From Takifugu bimaculatus (Eukaryota > Chordata > Actinopteri > Tetraodontiformes > Tetraodontidae), in assembly GCA_004026145.2 (NCBI GenBank), contig CP034980.1:12131649-12195648 (forward strand): a stretch of 64,000 bases of DNA, written 5' to 3'. The number at the start of each line of letters is the position of its first letter. Within the stretch, counting starts at the first letter, position 1. Below are positions 1 to 12,800 of this stretch, one piece after another. The position numbers and the translations under genes were made by a program. The notes beneath the pieces were generated by a model, which did not search any database, was not told the origin of the DNA, and saw only the letters and a program-made list of their open reading frames with translations.

Positions 1-565
1 TCTGGTGGTCCCATTACAGAGCACGAAGGTAGATTCCCAGTCCAAACTGGTTGATTGAATGGCGGTCCTCTGCTATTTACGCGCCTCACTAAACTGAATG
101 GATAAAGGAAAATAGCGACGGAGCATCCACATGCCGTAAACGAGCAACTCGCACTCACGTCCAGAGCTTCGCACGCACAGATCCCGTGCATTAAGTCAGC
201 AGTGTGGTGCGTTCAAGACTGCTGGATATATGGGTGTCACACATGTAACATAAATCACAGCATAAATCATAATCCAGTGATCGTGAAGCCGCCTGGGCTT
301 TACTATGAGAAAACAGGTTTTGAGGGAATGATTCAGCAGATCTGCTGCCACATCTCAACCTCGGAAGATCGCAAAAAGCGGAGAAGATCCCCTTTTTCCT
401 TTTCATTGCCTGGGACTCGTTCATTCCCCCTTTTGGGGAAAGAAAAAACCTCTAAAAATTGCATTGCTCGAGAGGTTATATTTGCACTTTAAAACGCGTA
501 ATGCATTTCCTTGAGAATAATTATCAAATGTGTCGTTCTCTCTCATACGAGAGTCAATACACTGA
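1..565. other. Left-edge stretch with no supported gene
   Basis: Both strands show only short open frames without recognisable motifs or convincing splice sites. Bases 60-190 contain more CpG than their surroundings, so a promoter or first exon of a gene lying to the left is possible, but nothing proves it. Confidence 0.4.
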
Positions 566-700
566 TGATTCAAGATTTAAGATTCAAGATTTACTTTATT
601 CATCCCCGTAGGGGAATTGAATTGTACCGGTAATAGCAGCAAATATATACATTAGATTAGATGTACTTAGGTTAGGTTAGATGTACTTAATCTAAAAACA
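566..700 (-). repeat. Antisense LINE-like 3' tail
   Basis: Read on the - strand, the segment ends in a short 'CCCCTACGGGGATGAATAAAGT' type hairpin followed by repeated AATCTTGAATCTTAAATC units. A small hairpin, an AATAAAGT motif and a short tandem tail are the usual 3' end of teleost non-LTR retrotransposons. The 5' border is not visible. The family is inferred. Confidence 0.5.
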
Positions 701-899
701 GTACAAAGTCTTTCAAATATTTGTTTAATGAGTTTTATGTCTCACTTCATTCGTATTTGAGGTATTTTTCTACGACCTTGGTTTAAATTTCTAGTTAGAC
801 ACTGAATTATTTTAGAAACTATCAGCTCCAGTTTCTTTGATTTCTTCATCTCTGAAGAGACAATGTTGGTAGCCTATTCGTGTGGCCGTGATCAGCCGT

Positions 900-1372
900 G
901 CATGAGACAAAAACACTGAAACACTTCCTAAAAGAGCAGTCTACCTGTTGATCAGCCAGAGGCTGCGCCTCCCCAAGTTCAGAACAAACAGACTCATTCA
1001 TCCCCCGAGCCATCAGACTGTTCAACTCCTCACTGGGGGGAGGAGGGCCAACAGAAGGACTGGAACAAAACTGCAATAACATAATACTGGGACATCCATT
1101 CATTCAGTTCATTCATCCATCCATTCATTCAGTTAATTTATTTACATTTTTATAGTTTTATAGTTTTATATTTATATTCTATTTTTAATTTATTCTATTT
1201 TATTTGTTATTTTACTCTATTTTTATTATCTTTAATAGGTTTTTATGGTGTGTAATGCTGGTGGGTAATTTTGTACAGTGCTGTACGTTTTTTTGGAGAT
1301 GCTAATTTCCCTAATGGACACCCCCTAAAGGGATCAATAAAGTACTCTGATTCTGATTCTGATTCTGACAAC
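900..1372 (+). mobile_element. 3' end of a truncated non-LTR retrotransposon (LINE)
   Basis: The + strand carries a decayed end of a reverse-transcriptase ORF, with the typical C-terminal stretch AIRLFNSSL near 1007-1035. A T-rich 3' UTR follows, then a hairpin made of 'aatggacacccc' and 'taaaggg', then GATCAATAAAGTACT, and finally a TCTGAT tandem tail (about 1345-1370). This architecture fits L2/Rex-like fish LINEs that are 5' truncated on insertion. The exact clade cannot be told from the remnant. It lies in opposite orientation to the tail at 566-700. Confidence 0.65.
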
Positions 1373-2037
1373 ATTCAGAGTCAAAGCATGTATAAGCTGC
1401 ACATCTGGAAGAGAAAGGAGCGGCTGTCTGTGCATATGTATGCAGGCTGTCAGCATCCTCTGTCAACATGCTTCGCCTTTATGTGACGACAAAGATGCTT
1501 CACATACTTTCAAAGTATTTTCATCTTAGAAAATGTGGACTTCAGTTTTCAGTAGCTTTGTTCTTATTTAGTGCACTGTGAATCCACCTTCTGTTAGAGA
1601 CAGATATGCTCTGTTTCTATGATTGAAGATGACACATAACAGCAAATATGATGGGTAAATATCACAGTGGAAACAACAGTAGAATCAAATGAGGATTTAT
1701 ATTCATATTTAATTATGTGGTTGATTCTGTCTTGTAGAAAAGGGTACACATGGACACATCAGCAGTCAGCCTAAATCTTTCATCTCCGCCCAGATACATG
1801 AATAGAGATCGTCCTCAAGACATCTGTTAAGGGGTGGTATTAGTTTCCAACCAAGCTCTATTTATATGTCCTCAACCTAAAGAAGCTGAAGCTATAACTT
1901 GAGACTATTTTATGGTTTCTCATTGAATTCCTCTATATGTTTACTCCTTGTAAACATATTTTTGGTCATTCAAATATCTGTTAAGACATTAATAATGACT
2001 GCACATATATGTGGTATCTTTTTATATTGTCTATATA

Positions 2038-2040
<3 letters not shown>

Positions 2041-2082
<42 letters not shown>
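2041..2082. repeat. (TG)21 microsatellite
   Basis: There are 21 uninterrupted TG units in intergenic sequence. Open frames reading through it are simple-sequence artefacts. Confidence 0.98.
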
Positions 2083-2083
<1 letters not shown>

Positions 2084-3139
2084 TGCATATGGTTGAATTT
2101 TGGTGGCCATCGCACATATTCACCACTGTGCTGCAGGAGTACTTGGGCATAACGAATGTCTATATGATATTCATTTGGTATTTTGGTTTTGTTGTTTTTA
2201 ATCAACATTTACATCAAATAAAAAACAAGTTCGGAAGGGAAACGGTCACATAAAACCCAAGACGCAATACATATCAAGACAACCTGTAATCAAGAGCATT
2301 GTATTTGAAATGAAGTCAGTTGAATTAATTTTTCTTTAACACATTCACACTTGCCAGAGCCTGCAATGGCACCATAAGCTGAAAGGCCATGTATATGATG
2401 GATCATGGGCTTGATGAGGTGGTGCTGTTTGCCACAGGGTGGTGCAATAATTCCGCACAGCGCAAAAAAAGATCGCTCTCCCTGAATTAACCGCAGGGAG
2501 GACAGCAGCTGAACAGATGCGGGAATGCCAGAGTGGGCTCCATACAGGACCAAATAGGAGTCACACTAACAACATTTCCTAATTGAACAAATACTTCACC
2601 GTTATGCATACAACAATTTACGGACTTTTGAAATTCCCATGACAAGTAATGAATAAAAGATGACAACCCATGCAATGCATTATATTATGTAGGTGTTAAA
2701 ACGAGGGAGAGAGAAACCAACATAATGTGAAGCAAGTAACCTGCACTACCTGACCGTGGTGGCGCACGTCAACGTGACGCAGCGCACTCTAAAACGTCTC
2801 CTTTCATGCCACCTGTGGATGCGTTCAACGAAATAGGGCTTCAGATACACGCTAAAATTCCCGTTCTATGCGTGGATGTTTGGCGATTTTCTCATATCTG
2901 TTTGTGTTTGAAGGGCTGTATCTGATGAAAATCAATGCACATTTAATCCGAAATTCAAATGAAATCCTCACGTACTTTCAAATAGAACTTCTCATTTTGC
3001 TCACCAAATGCTGGTGTAATCGACGGATTTATTGAATTCGCGATCATTCAGCTCATGTGTTATTCTGTTTAAAGTTTTAGTTTTTACGAAAAAGTGTACA
3101 TTAAATCCCATCATAAATATATTTATCAATGTTCACAGA

Positions 3140-3831
3140 GTCAGTGTGGTGGCAGAGCCGCCATTCTGTTCTTTCCTATAGCTCCTTAAGGGGTCATGAG
3201 ATAGCTAATCCACCCACCCCCCCGGAAAGCAGCTGAGAGAAAAGGATAGAGAAGACAAGATGGCGGAGTGAGTGGAATCGGGGTTTGTACACACGGTTCC
3301 AATCCTTGGATTTCGCGAAAACGCTCTCAAAGGACTAAAACATCAGCAGTTAGTGACTATATTGGGGGAAGATCGAAAGGCGGCCTTTGCCTGTTTACAC
3401 GAAGGCGGTCTGGACAAGCTTTCTGCGGCGGTCTTAGCTCGATGCTAACGCTAGCTAGCGTTGGAATCCTGTAACATTAGCTACTTCGAAGTCGCTGTGT
3501 GGTTGGCGAAGGCCGAAACGGTTTTGCGGACCCCACTTTTGATATATACCCACCTTGACGCTGGCGCTGCATTCCATTGGAAGATTTCATTTTATCAAAT
3601 CCATCATAATTTTTCACTTTGGCCTATGACTAATACCAAAAACACCAAGTTTAATCAAGGTTACTTATACTCGCTAACTGCGTTGCTGGTAATACACTTG
3701 GAGCACCAACGAGTCCACGATCACCTTTGTCATTTATAACTCGACATTTTGGACTCTTTTTGCTGACGAACGGGCTACTGCTGACAATTACTTAAGGAAT
3801 ATCAGGTGGAGATTGTCATTTGGTGGACACT
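3140..3831 (+). promoter_or_regulatory. csnk1a1: csnk1a1 promoter and 5' UTR
   Basis: The stretch just before the kinase start holds two YY1-type motifs: GCCGCCAT at 3157-3164 (reverse orientation) and AAGATGGCGG at 3257-3266. Such motifs often sit at transcription starts of TATA-less housekeeping genes, so initiation is inferred near 3150-3260. If the leader is unspliced it has upstream starts: ATG at 3260 gives a three-codon frame (MAE) and ATG at 3443 gives a ten-codon frame. A 16-bp perfect palindrome, AACGCTAGCTAGCGTT, is at 3447-3462. The leader extent is inferred. Confidence 0.6.
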
Positions 3832-6800
3832 ATGGCGAGTAGCAGTGGCTCCAAAGCTGAATTTATAGTCGGTGGAAAATACAAGCTTGTCAGAAAAATC
3901 GGATCGGGATCTTTCGGTGACATATACCTGGCCATCAACATCACAAATGGAGAGGTAACTTTGTGCATCCACATCAATTCTGTCTTAGTAAAGCGATTGA
4001 TAGCCAAAAGTAGTCGGTTTACCTGCGCAAGATAACAAGATGTGTTGTTGGACATCTGTTTTTAAAATTGAAGTAGTTAAAGCTGGCAGACGGTGCTTAA
4101 AGCCGCATTATTCTATTTTTAGCCAGTACAGAAATAATACTTGGACGTGTGTGATTTAACGCAATGTTACATTTTGTCATGTTTATTCAACTTCTAGGAG
4201 GTAGCTGTAAAATTGGAATCACAGAAAGCCAGACATCCGCAGTTGTTATACGAAAGTAAGCTGTATAAAATCCTACAAGGCGGTGTTGGGATTCCACACA
4301 TCAGGTATGTACCCGTTTAAAAGAACCGATTGTCTCTAATTAATTGTAATTAATTGTAATCTGCGGGAGAAGGCAAATGTGAAAGTGTTCGCAACCTTGT
4401 TGGCTCTAGGCCTCTTGACCACTCCGGCGTCGGAGTTACTTCCTCTTTAATTTAAACGATGTATTTTAGGACCGAGGCGTGTTAAATGCTGGTCGAAGAA
4501 TATTTTTATTTCTATATTTTCCCACTATGAACCCTCAATTGGTGCGTTTGTGGAAAGTAACAGCTGTCAGGAGCGAGGTAAGGAGGCTGGTTGGAAATGG
4601 CCGCTCCTCTTTTGTTGTGTTCAGCTCTCAACATGTCTCCTCTACCTTGTTAGAAAATGGCGGCGGGACACAGGAGCAAAAACAATACTTGAGACGCTCC
4701 TAAGTCCGCTTCGGTGGCCCGATGGCACACCGGCCCATACACGGTGGTCGTGTTATCGGGTTGCCCGACATGTTTACTGGGTTAAAGTCATTGTAAATGA
4801 AGGGGATATTGCTATCTTGGCGAGTGGGAGCTCGCAGATGTAGCGAGTGTCCCACGTCCACGGGCACGCTCCGGTCCACGCCCGGGACATGCGAGTCCTT
4901 TCCCCGCCAGTAATATGGAGTGGAGAGGGGGTAGCGGCTCTCTGAAATGGAGGCTCGCCCGTTGTGTGTTTGGGGAAATCATAACGTTTCCTGGATATTT
5001 CACCAACTCTGGGGAGAGTCTCTGAAACTCTGCCCGATGTGGAGGATTATTTACACACATTGATGTAAATAAGCAGGGTTATTTTGAATACCCCATTTTT
5101 TTAATGAGTTTGGTTAAAGATGTTTGCCCTCATTTCACACTGAGCCCATATTTCAATTATTTGTTACCCTCCTAGTGTTCTAGTATACTTAGATTTATGG
5201 GTTTATTTATTTCAATGACTTCGGAGCCATCGTGTTGTCTACATTGTTGAATTCCCCACATATGTTCAAGGCAAAACGGCAACTACCAACCCTGCTATAA
5301 ATACAAGAGGCAAGTCCTACAGAGGGATGTATGTGAGAAAGGGAACATCAAAATATATTCAGTTGAAAAGGTTTATTGTGGATATAAATCATTTTGTGTT
5401 TTTGGTGATATTAAACTAATCAGACCTAAATTGTATATGCAATCTAGTGATTCATATGGAGTATGATGGTATGTCAGGTTAAAATATAGTTCTGTTTAAA
5501 ATTGCATTGAATACTGTAATAGGCCGGTATATTGGTTCTTTCAATAATTTATAAAATCTATGGAAAGTTGCACATTTAACGGCATTATTAATTTAAGAAA
5601 TATTTATAAGATGCACTATTACTGAATAAGGTTTACCTGCAGATGTAGCAGTCATTTTTTGTCATTTACAGTATTGTGGTTGTAGGTAACATCAAACATA
5701 TTAGGTGTTTTTACATGTAGGGCTGGGTGGTTTCATGACCCATACCATATATTTTTGAGGGTGACAATGCGATACTATTGTTGCTATTTTCATTGTTAGT
5801 ATGGTACCCATTACTTTGCTTTCTGATGAGGTGCAGCTTTCATTGATCAGAGCCTTAAAACTCCACCCTATGTACGTTCATCTGGCGTTCACAATGCTCA
5901 CAACAAGGAAAAAGTTTTAAAATATGGCTCCTTCAGAAGAAGATATGTTATCGTGCATTCCAATTGTGCAACAAAGTTGTTTTCCGAGTCAGAACTTTCA
6001 ACTGTAGAGATTGGATTTCCTACTTGGAAAGTTGTAGGAATCCTCACATCTGCCGAGTTGACTTCCGAAGATGGCACAGTGTGAACTGTATAGGTTCCTG
6101 TAGTATTGTACATCGTATGTAATCCTGCAATATGTGTGCAAACTACAGTGCTGGCTATCCTCCCATGGACTAACAAAAACAATAGTCTGGTAAATCAGTG
6201 CCAATAGCTTGATGAGCTGGTTCCATAAACAAAAACAATGACTTGCACTGGGGTTGCACCGATCCACATTTTTCACATCTGATCCCAAAGCCTAAATTTG
6301 GATATCTTCCAATACAAGAGCTCTGTTTTTAATATTATTGTTGTTGTTGATTTTTAAATGAGACTGCTAAGGCAAGAATGTGTACAAACGTATGCATGAA
6401 TGTCCCAAAAGACAACTTGCCGTAAGTATGAGGTCAGAAAAGGAAGTCGGGAAAAACAGGAAATCCTGCTAACAGAAAAAGTCCCATCCTGAAAGCAAAC
6501 CCAGAGGTTATTCCTTTTCATTGTTTCATTTCATTGGCTCTTTTCATTGTTCTGCTCCTTGGCTAAATAATCCTTGTGCTCCCTTTTGGTGCATTTTCAA
6601 ATGTTTGATCAGGTTTCATTAATGGTGTTGGTTGTCGCAGTGAGCTTCCACCTCTCAGAATATCAGCTCTGCAAACATTGCATGTTGCTGTCTTGCTTTG
6701 CAGTTTTTGGAGTATAAAATATTTCCGCACAGTGGACGTGTGGAAAAGTCGGTAAGAGTTGACGTGCCCCAGTGCTGCTCAGTGCTAGGCTGCTAGCTGC

Positions 6801-9800
6801 CTGGCTGGAAGGGATTTCCTGAATGGAGTTGTGGAGCAAACTGGCTGGCATGATTCACTTGCAGAGTGATTTGAGCAGACAGCGTTAAAACACGGACATA
6901 GCTAATACATCTGAAATTTCCTTTGGTTGCAACGGAAATTTCCAATCCGTTACGTCCATTAATTACAGCCCATCCCTAGTTCGCAGTTTTGCTATTTCAC
7001 AGCTATGTAAGAGCAGAGCCACGTCTTTCCAATCAATGATGTTAAGTGAATTATTTTATCTTTATTTGAATCTGTTTTCATGTTGAGCTGCAGTATTGTT
7101 GTCTTAGCCTGGGTTAGCCTATTCTATTGTGTTTTTTGATAGCTGGTAACTACGTTGCTGTAATTTATATCTGTGTTTAATTCATCTTTAGTTGCTCTTT
7201 TTCTGTATAAAATTATTTTTTACCATATACCCTCATTTAATGTAATAATTTAAGGATATTGCTTTTAATCTTTACCCCCCAGCCCTTCATATTCATTTGC
7301 TTTTTCTCCCTTACTATCTCTGGTACAGCCAGAAAATGCTCTTTACATATATTCTGTGTTTTGAGTTCAGTGAATATCAGTTTTTACAGCTTTTGGGAGC
7401 CTGATACGTTGCCTCCAAATGGAACGCTGACTACTGCCGGTAGTTAAATCCTGTACTGGGAGTAGAAGCCTTAATATTGTAACACAGGCTTGTAAGAGCC
7501 TGTCTAACCGGCTAACCCTGTTGCCCCTCCTCCATTCCAAGTACAAACTGGATTAGACGCAATACAATCCCCACCTATGTTAGGTTGGTCTGTGCTCTAC
7601 TCTTATGTGTGGGGTACTTTTAGGAAATGGCATCAGAAGTTAAATAATGTTGGGGTTTTAGCTAGATGTGGGAGATGTATGGATAGGCGTAAATAAAATA
7701 TCCTTCTTTTATATTGAGTATTTCCACACAGTTTTAATCAGCCCTGTAAATAGTACCACATAAGTTTGGTGCAATTTTTGCTTTTAAATAAGCGTTTCTT
7801 TCATGTCTCTGTGTTGTGGCTTGAAAATTGCTAGTTGCACTGTTGCCCAAAGGCTCTGCAGGCAAAATGCAGCATCTAGTGGTGAAGTTGGTGGACACAG
7901 CTAAGTGTATATATTGTGATTCATTCTTTTTTGTCATGATTGATGTAGAACAAACCCTTATTTAACTTTGTCAACAGGTGGTATGGCCAAGAGAAAGACT
8001 ACAATGTCCTAGTCATGGACCTGCTTGGGCCCAGTCTGGAGGATCTGTTCAATTTCTGCTCTCGTCGTTTCACCATGAAAACAGTGCTGATGCTGGCAGA
8101 CCAGGTAACCTACACTCAGGTCTACAGATGTTGTACTGGCTGTCTGAGGAACCATTAAGGGCCCTGCCCTTGGTGAAGATTATCCTGGTTGCGGCCTGTT
8201 TCCAATGTTCGGACCTTTTTAAACCTTTTGCTTTTATCAAGTCATTTTTTTTGTTTTTTTGATAGGTAGAATTGTCAACAGGTAATATGTAACATAGGGT
8301 GAATTTGTATGTCCCTTGTGCATGTGTTTTATTTTCATAAACTGGAATTGTACAAATGTATCAACTGTGAGTTAAGTCCATTTTAAAATTGGTTGAAGAC
8401 AATTAACTCGCCATTCATACTTACAACCAGTTAAACTTGCAAAAAATAATTAAACCAGTGTCCAATACATTTAAACGGTTTGCATTGTTATTGATCCACT
8501 TTTCCTGTTGTGCAACCAAGCCAGTTTTATAAATATTGTATGAACAATTTTCTTAAATATTTAATTATAGACGTTTTTTCCCCCCTTTTTCAGATGATCA
8601 GCAGGATTGAATACGTACACACAAAGAACTTCATTCACAGAGATATCAAACCAGATAACTTTCTCATGGGCATCGGTCGTCATTGTAATAAGGTAAGATC
8701 AATCCAACTGGATTGCAAGAACCTTGAGCAGAATGTCGTGGTAGCAGGACAACATTTTTGCAACGTAATTGCAGGAGAGAATCAATCAAATCACTATTAA
8801 ATTTGATCACTATCTACTTATATTGTTTGTGCTCCTGAATCTGAAATAACCTGGTGAAGAAAAGTGGCACAGGATGTGATTATTCTGCTTTCTCAGCATC
8901 ACAAATACACACACACACACAAGCAAACACAGCAGGAGAGCTACCTTTTTACCCCCGGTGTAGGAATACCTGCTGCTGTCAATGATGGAAACATCTTGGA
9001 ACTTCAGCTAGTGGGTGCACAGATATACACCACACACAATATATCACTATAAGCAGCAGGGAGACACTAGAGCTGCCACAGGATGTGAACACACCTCATC
9101 TGTAGTGATCCTTCATGTCAGGGTGCCTCTTTGCTTTCATGGTTGTTGGCTCAATGTTCAGGTTACTGTGTTTTCCAGTGGTTTATTCCAGGTTCTTTTT
9201 TTCTCTTTGGTTTTATTCCTACCTCTGCTGTTAGTGATATCTGCTCAGCATATGATGTGTCTAATGAGAGCTGATGTAACCATCAATGTTACCCAGATTG
9301 TTGGTGATATATCAGTGCTACAAGTCAATTCTGAGTCTTCTAGAAGGAACCAAAGTGCCGATGGTCAATGCATTTTATCAAATTTGAGCAGAGACTTCAC
9401 TGTTATGTCTGGAGCCATTGTGAGTGGCTGACAATTAGGTAGACTATTAAAGGTTATCACTTCTTTCCTCTGCAATTTTGTCAAAGTGCAATGTGTTTTT
9501 GTATTTTGCCACCCCAGATCTTAGACCTAGAACAAGGTAATCATCAACCAAGTTGACTGTTGAGGAATGTAATCCATTTTCATATCAAATCTGTTTCTTC
9601 AGACTTCCTAAGACATTCCTAAGGTGCCTATTTCACACTGATTCACTAGTTTTGTTTATTCTGATTTTCTGTAATCAATTCCTTTGTCTTTGTCTATTAG
9701 TAATACTTTGATCCACTCTACAGCTCTGCTACTGGAAGAGTCTTCCAGGAAAAGCTCAATCCAATACTTCCTTAATGTGTGCAGTTGCATCAGTTTCATC

Positions 9801-12800
9801 TTGCTGTTAATCACCACTTGGATGGTTTCAACTTGCAATGCCATTTTTTTTGAACAAGCACATGCATGTTGTTGAAAGGCAAGACGGCCAAAGTGAAATA
9901 ACTGAAGTCAGAGGTTTCTTGCTTCCTGTTCACCTTCAATTTGGTATCAAGATCACGAGGCATACAGAATAATCACTTATTCCTGAATAGTGCTGAATCA
10001 AGTAACACTCTGCAGAATGAAGTTGGCCATCAGATCACTGAATGACTCTCATCAAAGTACTTGCTAATTTAATGACTAAACAGTGGCCCCAAATTGTGAT
10101 TTTATTTATTGAATTAAATTGAGACCCAAATTTATAGTACATTAATGCACTGGGTGGAGTGTCCAGTTAATATCTGCCTTCCATCCTACATGTGTCTCCT
10201 TGGATGGAGACGGAGATGGTGGCGGTGCTCTGTTCTGACCAGAGAGTAATTGCCTCTTTCTTTGGCCTTAATGATGTCCTGCATGTGTGACGTCTGCTTC
10301 ACTGAGTGCAGAGGACTCATTCTCTTCTTCTCTCCTCACCGTAGGAGAAGGAATGCTGGTGCGGAAACTTCTTAATCAGCTTGTATGCACCTGGTGCCTC
10401 CATGTGTTTTTCCTTTGCAAAATTTAGAAATATGTCTGCCCCTCCTTGGTAGCTCTGACACATTGTGCACACTGAGCACTCGGAGAGGTGCAGAGAGGTG
10501 AAGTTTAGCATGTGGGTGTAGGATTTCACAGGTTGGAATCTTCCTTGTTCAGCAGCAACAGCCATGTTTCCTGATCTGCCATTCCTGCTGGCTTTTTTTT
10601 AACAGCACGTCCATATTGGCACCTGTGTGGCTCCGCCACTGCTCTTGTTTGAAGCACAAAATATTAGCTCACGTCTGGGTCATAAAAGAATGTAATGGTT
10701 CTCTAAGCATTATGTTACCACTCTTCTGCCCAGTCATTCCCAGTCTCTGGTTTGGTCTCATACTCTGTGTGGTATAGCTGTATCTGCAAAATATGGGATG
10801 GGCTGTTTTATGTCTGCTCAGAAGTACACAATAGCCCTGGTTCTCGGTGACTGACGAGTATGCAAATCTTTGGCATTTAATAGAAAGTGGAATTTGCTTC
10901 ATCTTATCAGAGTTGGAAGAGACGTTTGATGATAGTATATGGCTGGCAGCTGCTTAAAATAGTTTCTTTTTCTCCTCAGGTTTGGTCTCGTTTAATGGGT
11001 CTTGTTCACTTACTGTTTCCAGTGAACTTCATAAAAGCCCAAATGCTTTCAATCTTTTCAAATGGCGATGTAAAGTTGTATTTTTCAATACAGGCTTTAT
11101 AATTCATAATTGCAATGTGACTGGCTTAGTTTTGTTGCTGTTGTTACTGAAGGTTAGAGACTATCAATTTACATTAATAATATTCTCTGTCGACATTTTG
11201 TTGAAAGGATTCACATATTTTGTCATGCGGGGCCTTAATACAGTGGGACCTCTACTTCCGAACGTTTCTACATGCGAATTTTTCAGGTTACGAAGCGTCT
11301 CAACGGGAAAATATTTCCTTTTGTTACGAAGGAAATTTCAGGATACGAAGGTCAAAAATTCGCTACCGCTGCTACTCGCAGCTCGCGGAGTTTAGCAAAC
11401 ACAAACTTGCTTGTAGCTGCTCTGCCATTGGCTATCGCCTAGCATCTTCCTGTCATCCCATTAGCTAGGAGGGACATCAATATGTACAAGTTTGTGTGTA
11501 TCCCAGCGTCGCCTTCGTTTCGCTTTTATTTATTGTGGGTGTTCGTATGTTTGTCCATTAGATGGCGGTGTTTCCACAAATGTTAACGTTTGTTGCTAGT
11601 AATGACGGCTAATGTAAGATTACCCATTAATAAAGTTCATTTTGTTCCTGAAAAAGCCTTGCACTGAATTACTACATTTATTTTGCGGTAATCTAATTGT
11701 GACATGTATTTGTTACATGTTTTGATGCATTTTTATGATTTATTAAAAAAAAAGTTATGTCTGAATTTTTGGGTGCTTGGAATGGATTGGGGCATTTACA
11801 TGGAAAACGCGTCTCTACTTACGTAATTTTCAGGTTACGAAGCAACTTCTGGAACGAATTAAGTTCGTAAGTAGAGGTCCCACTGTATATAGGTAATGCT
11901 TTTTCCCTTCCTTCAGTTCAGTTTGTCTCTATTTAAATGGAGGGCTGCTTGCTTCCTTCATGTACTTTGTCCTGAGAGGGAATAACTGGCTGGAGCAACG
12001 TTTTACATTGAAGCATATAAGTAAAAGGTAGCAGAAGTGTGCAACTATTCAAATTGATTATACTGTCACCAATCCCGTTATCAAATATTGTCCCTATACA
12101 TTGTTTGACAGGGGAAGTTGTAAGCTGCCGTACTTGTTTTCTTTCCCTCATTATTCATCTTTTACTACAATTATCTTGGGCGCAGCTGTCAACAGGGTTT
12201 TTTTTTATATAGCAAGTCAAAATTGATTGTGCACGTTCCCAGTATTTCAACGATGATTTTAACGATGGCATGCCTGTCCACGCCCTTGTCTATTTGTTGG
12301 AGTTGTTTTACGAGGAAAGGGTCCATTTAATTCTGTTGTCCTTCGGAATATTGGGATTTCTAGCTGTTTGTCAGTAACATAGCACAACCCCTATCACTCT
12401 AGGTTCAACTTGATCCATTCCTTCAGTTTTTGCTTCTCTGGATTCCCGTTGGTTCTTGGATGTGACCAGTCTGTGAACCACTCAATCGATGGCACAGTCA
12501 TTTTTTTTAGCCATTTAAAGCTGCTATTTGACAGTAAAAATGCAGTTCATTCCTTCCACAAAGTATTGACTCAACAGTAGTCCTCAGTGGAATCTAAGCT
12601 TGAGTGCTTCCATTGTGACGACAGTACAGTTCACCTGTCAGTGGGAATAACGGTAAATGAAGATTAGCCTGGGAAAGCTAAGTCGAATCAAAACACTATC
12701 AGCCTATTTAAAGGATAACGCCCACCAAGATGCCCATGTTTTAAAGTATGTAATTATGGGCATTTTGAAGGAAAATTACACTACAGTCTCGTACTAGAGG

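Noticed and set aside
3268..3474. 68-codon frame in the csnk1a1 leader
   Set aside because: It has no recognisable domain and lies in the presumed 5' UTR; the conserved kinase start is at 3832.
5718..6978. Possible hAT element in csnk1a1 intron 2 (TAGGGCTGGG ... CCCATCCCTA)
   Set aside because: The ends match only about 9 of 10 bases and the 8-bp flanks (TTTACATG and GTTCGCAG) do not agree, so the pairing is probably chance or between two different remnants.
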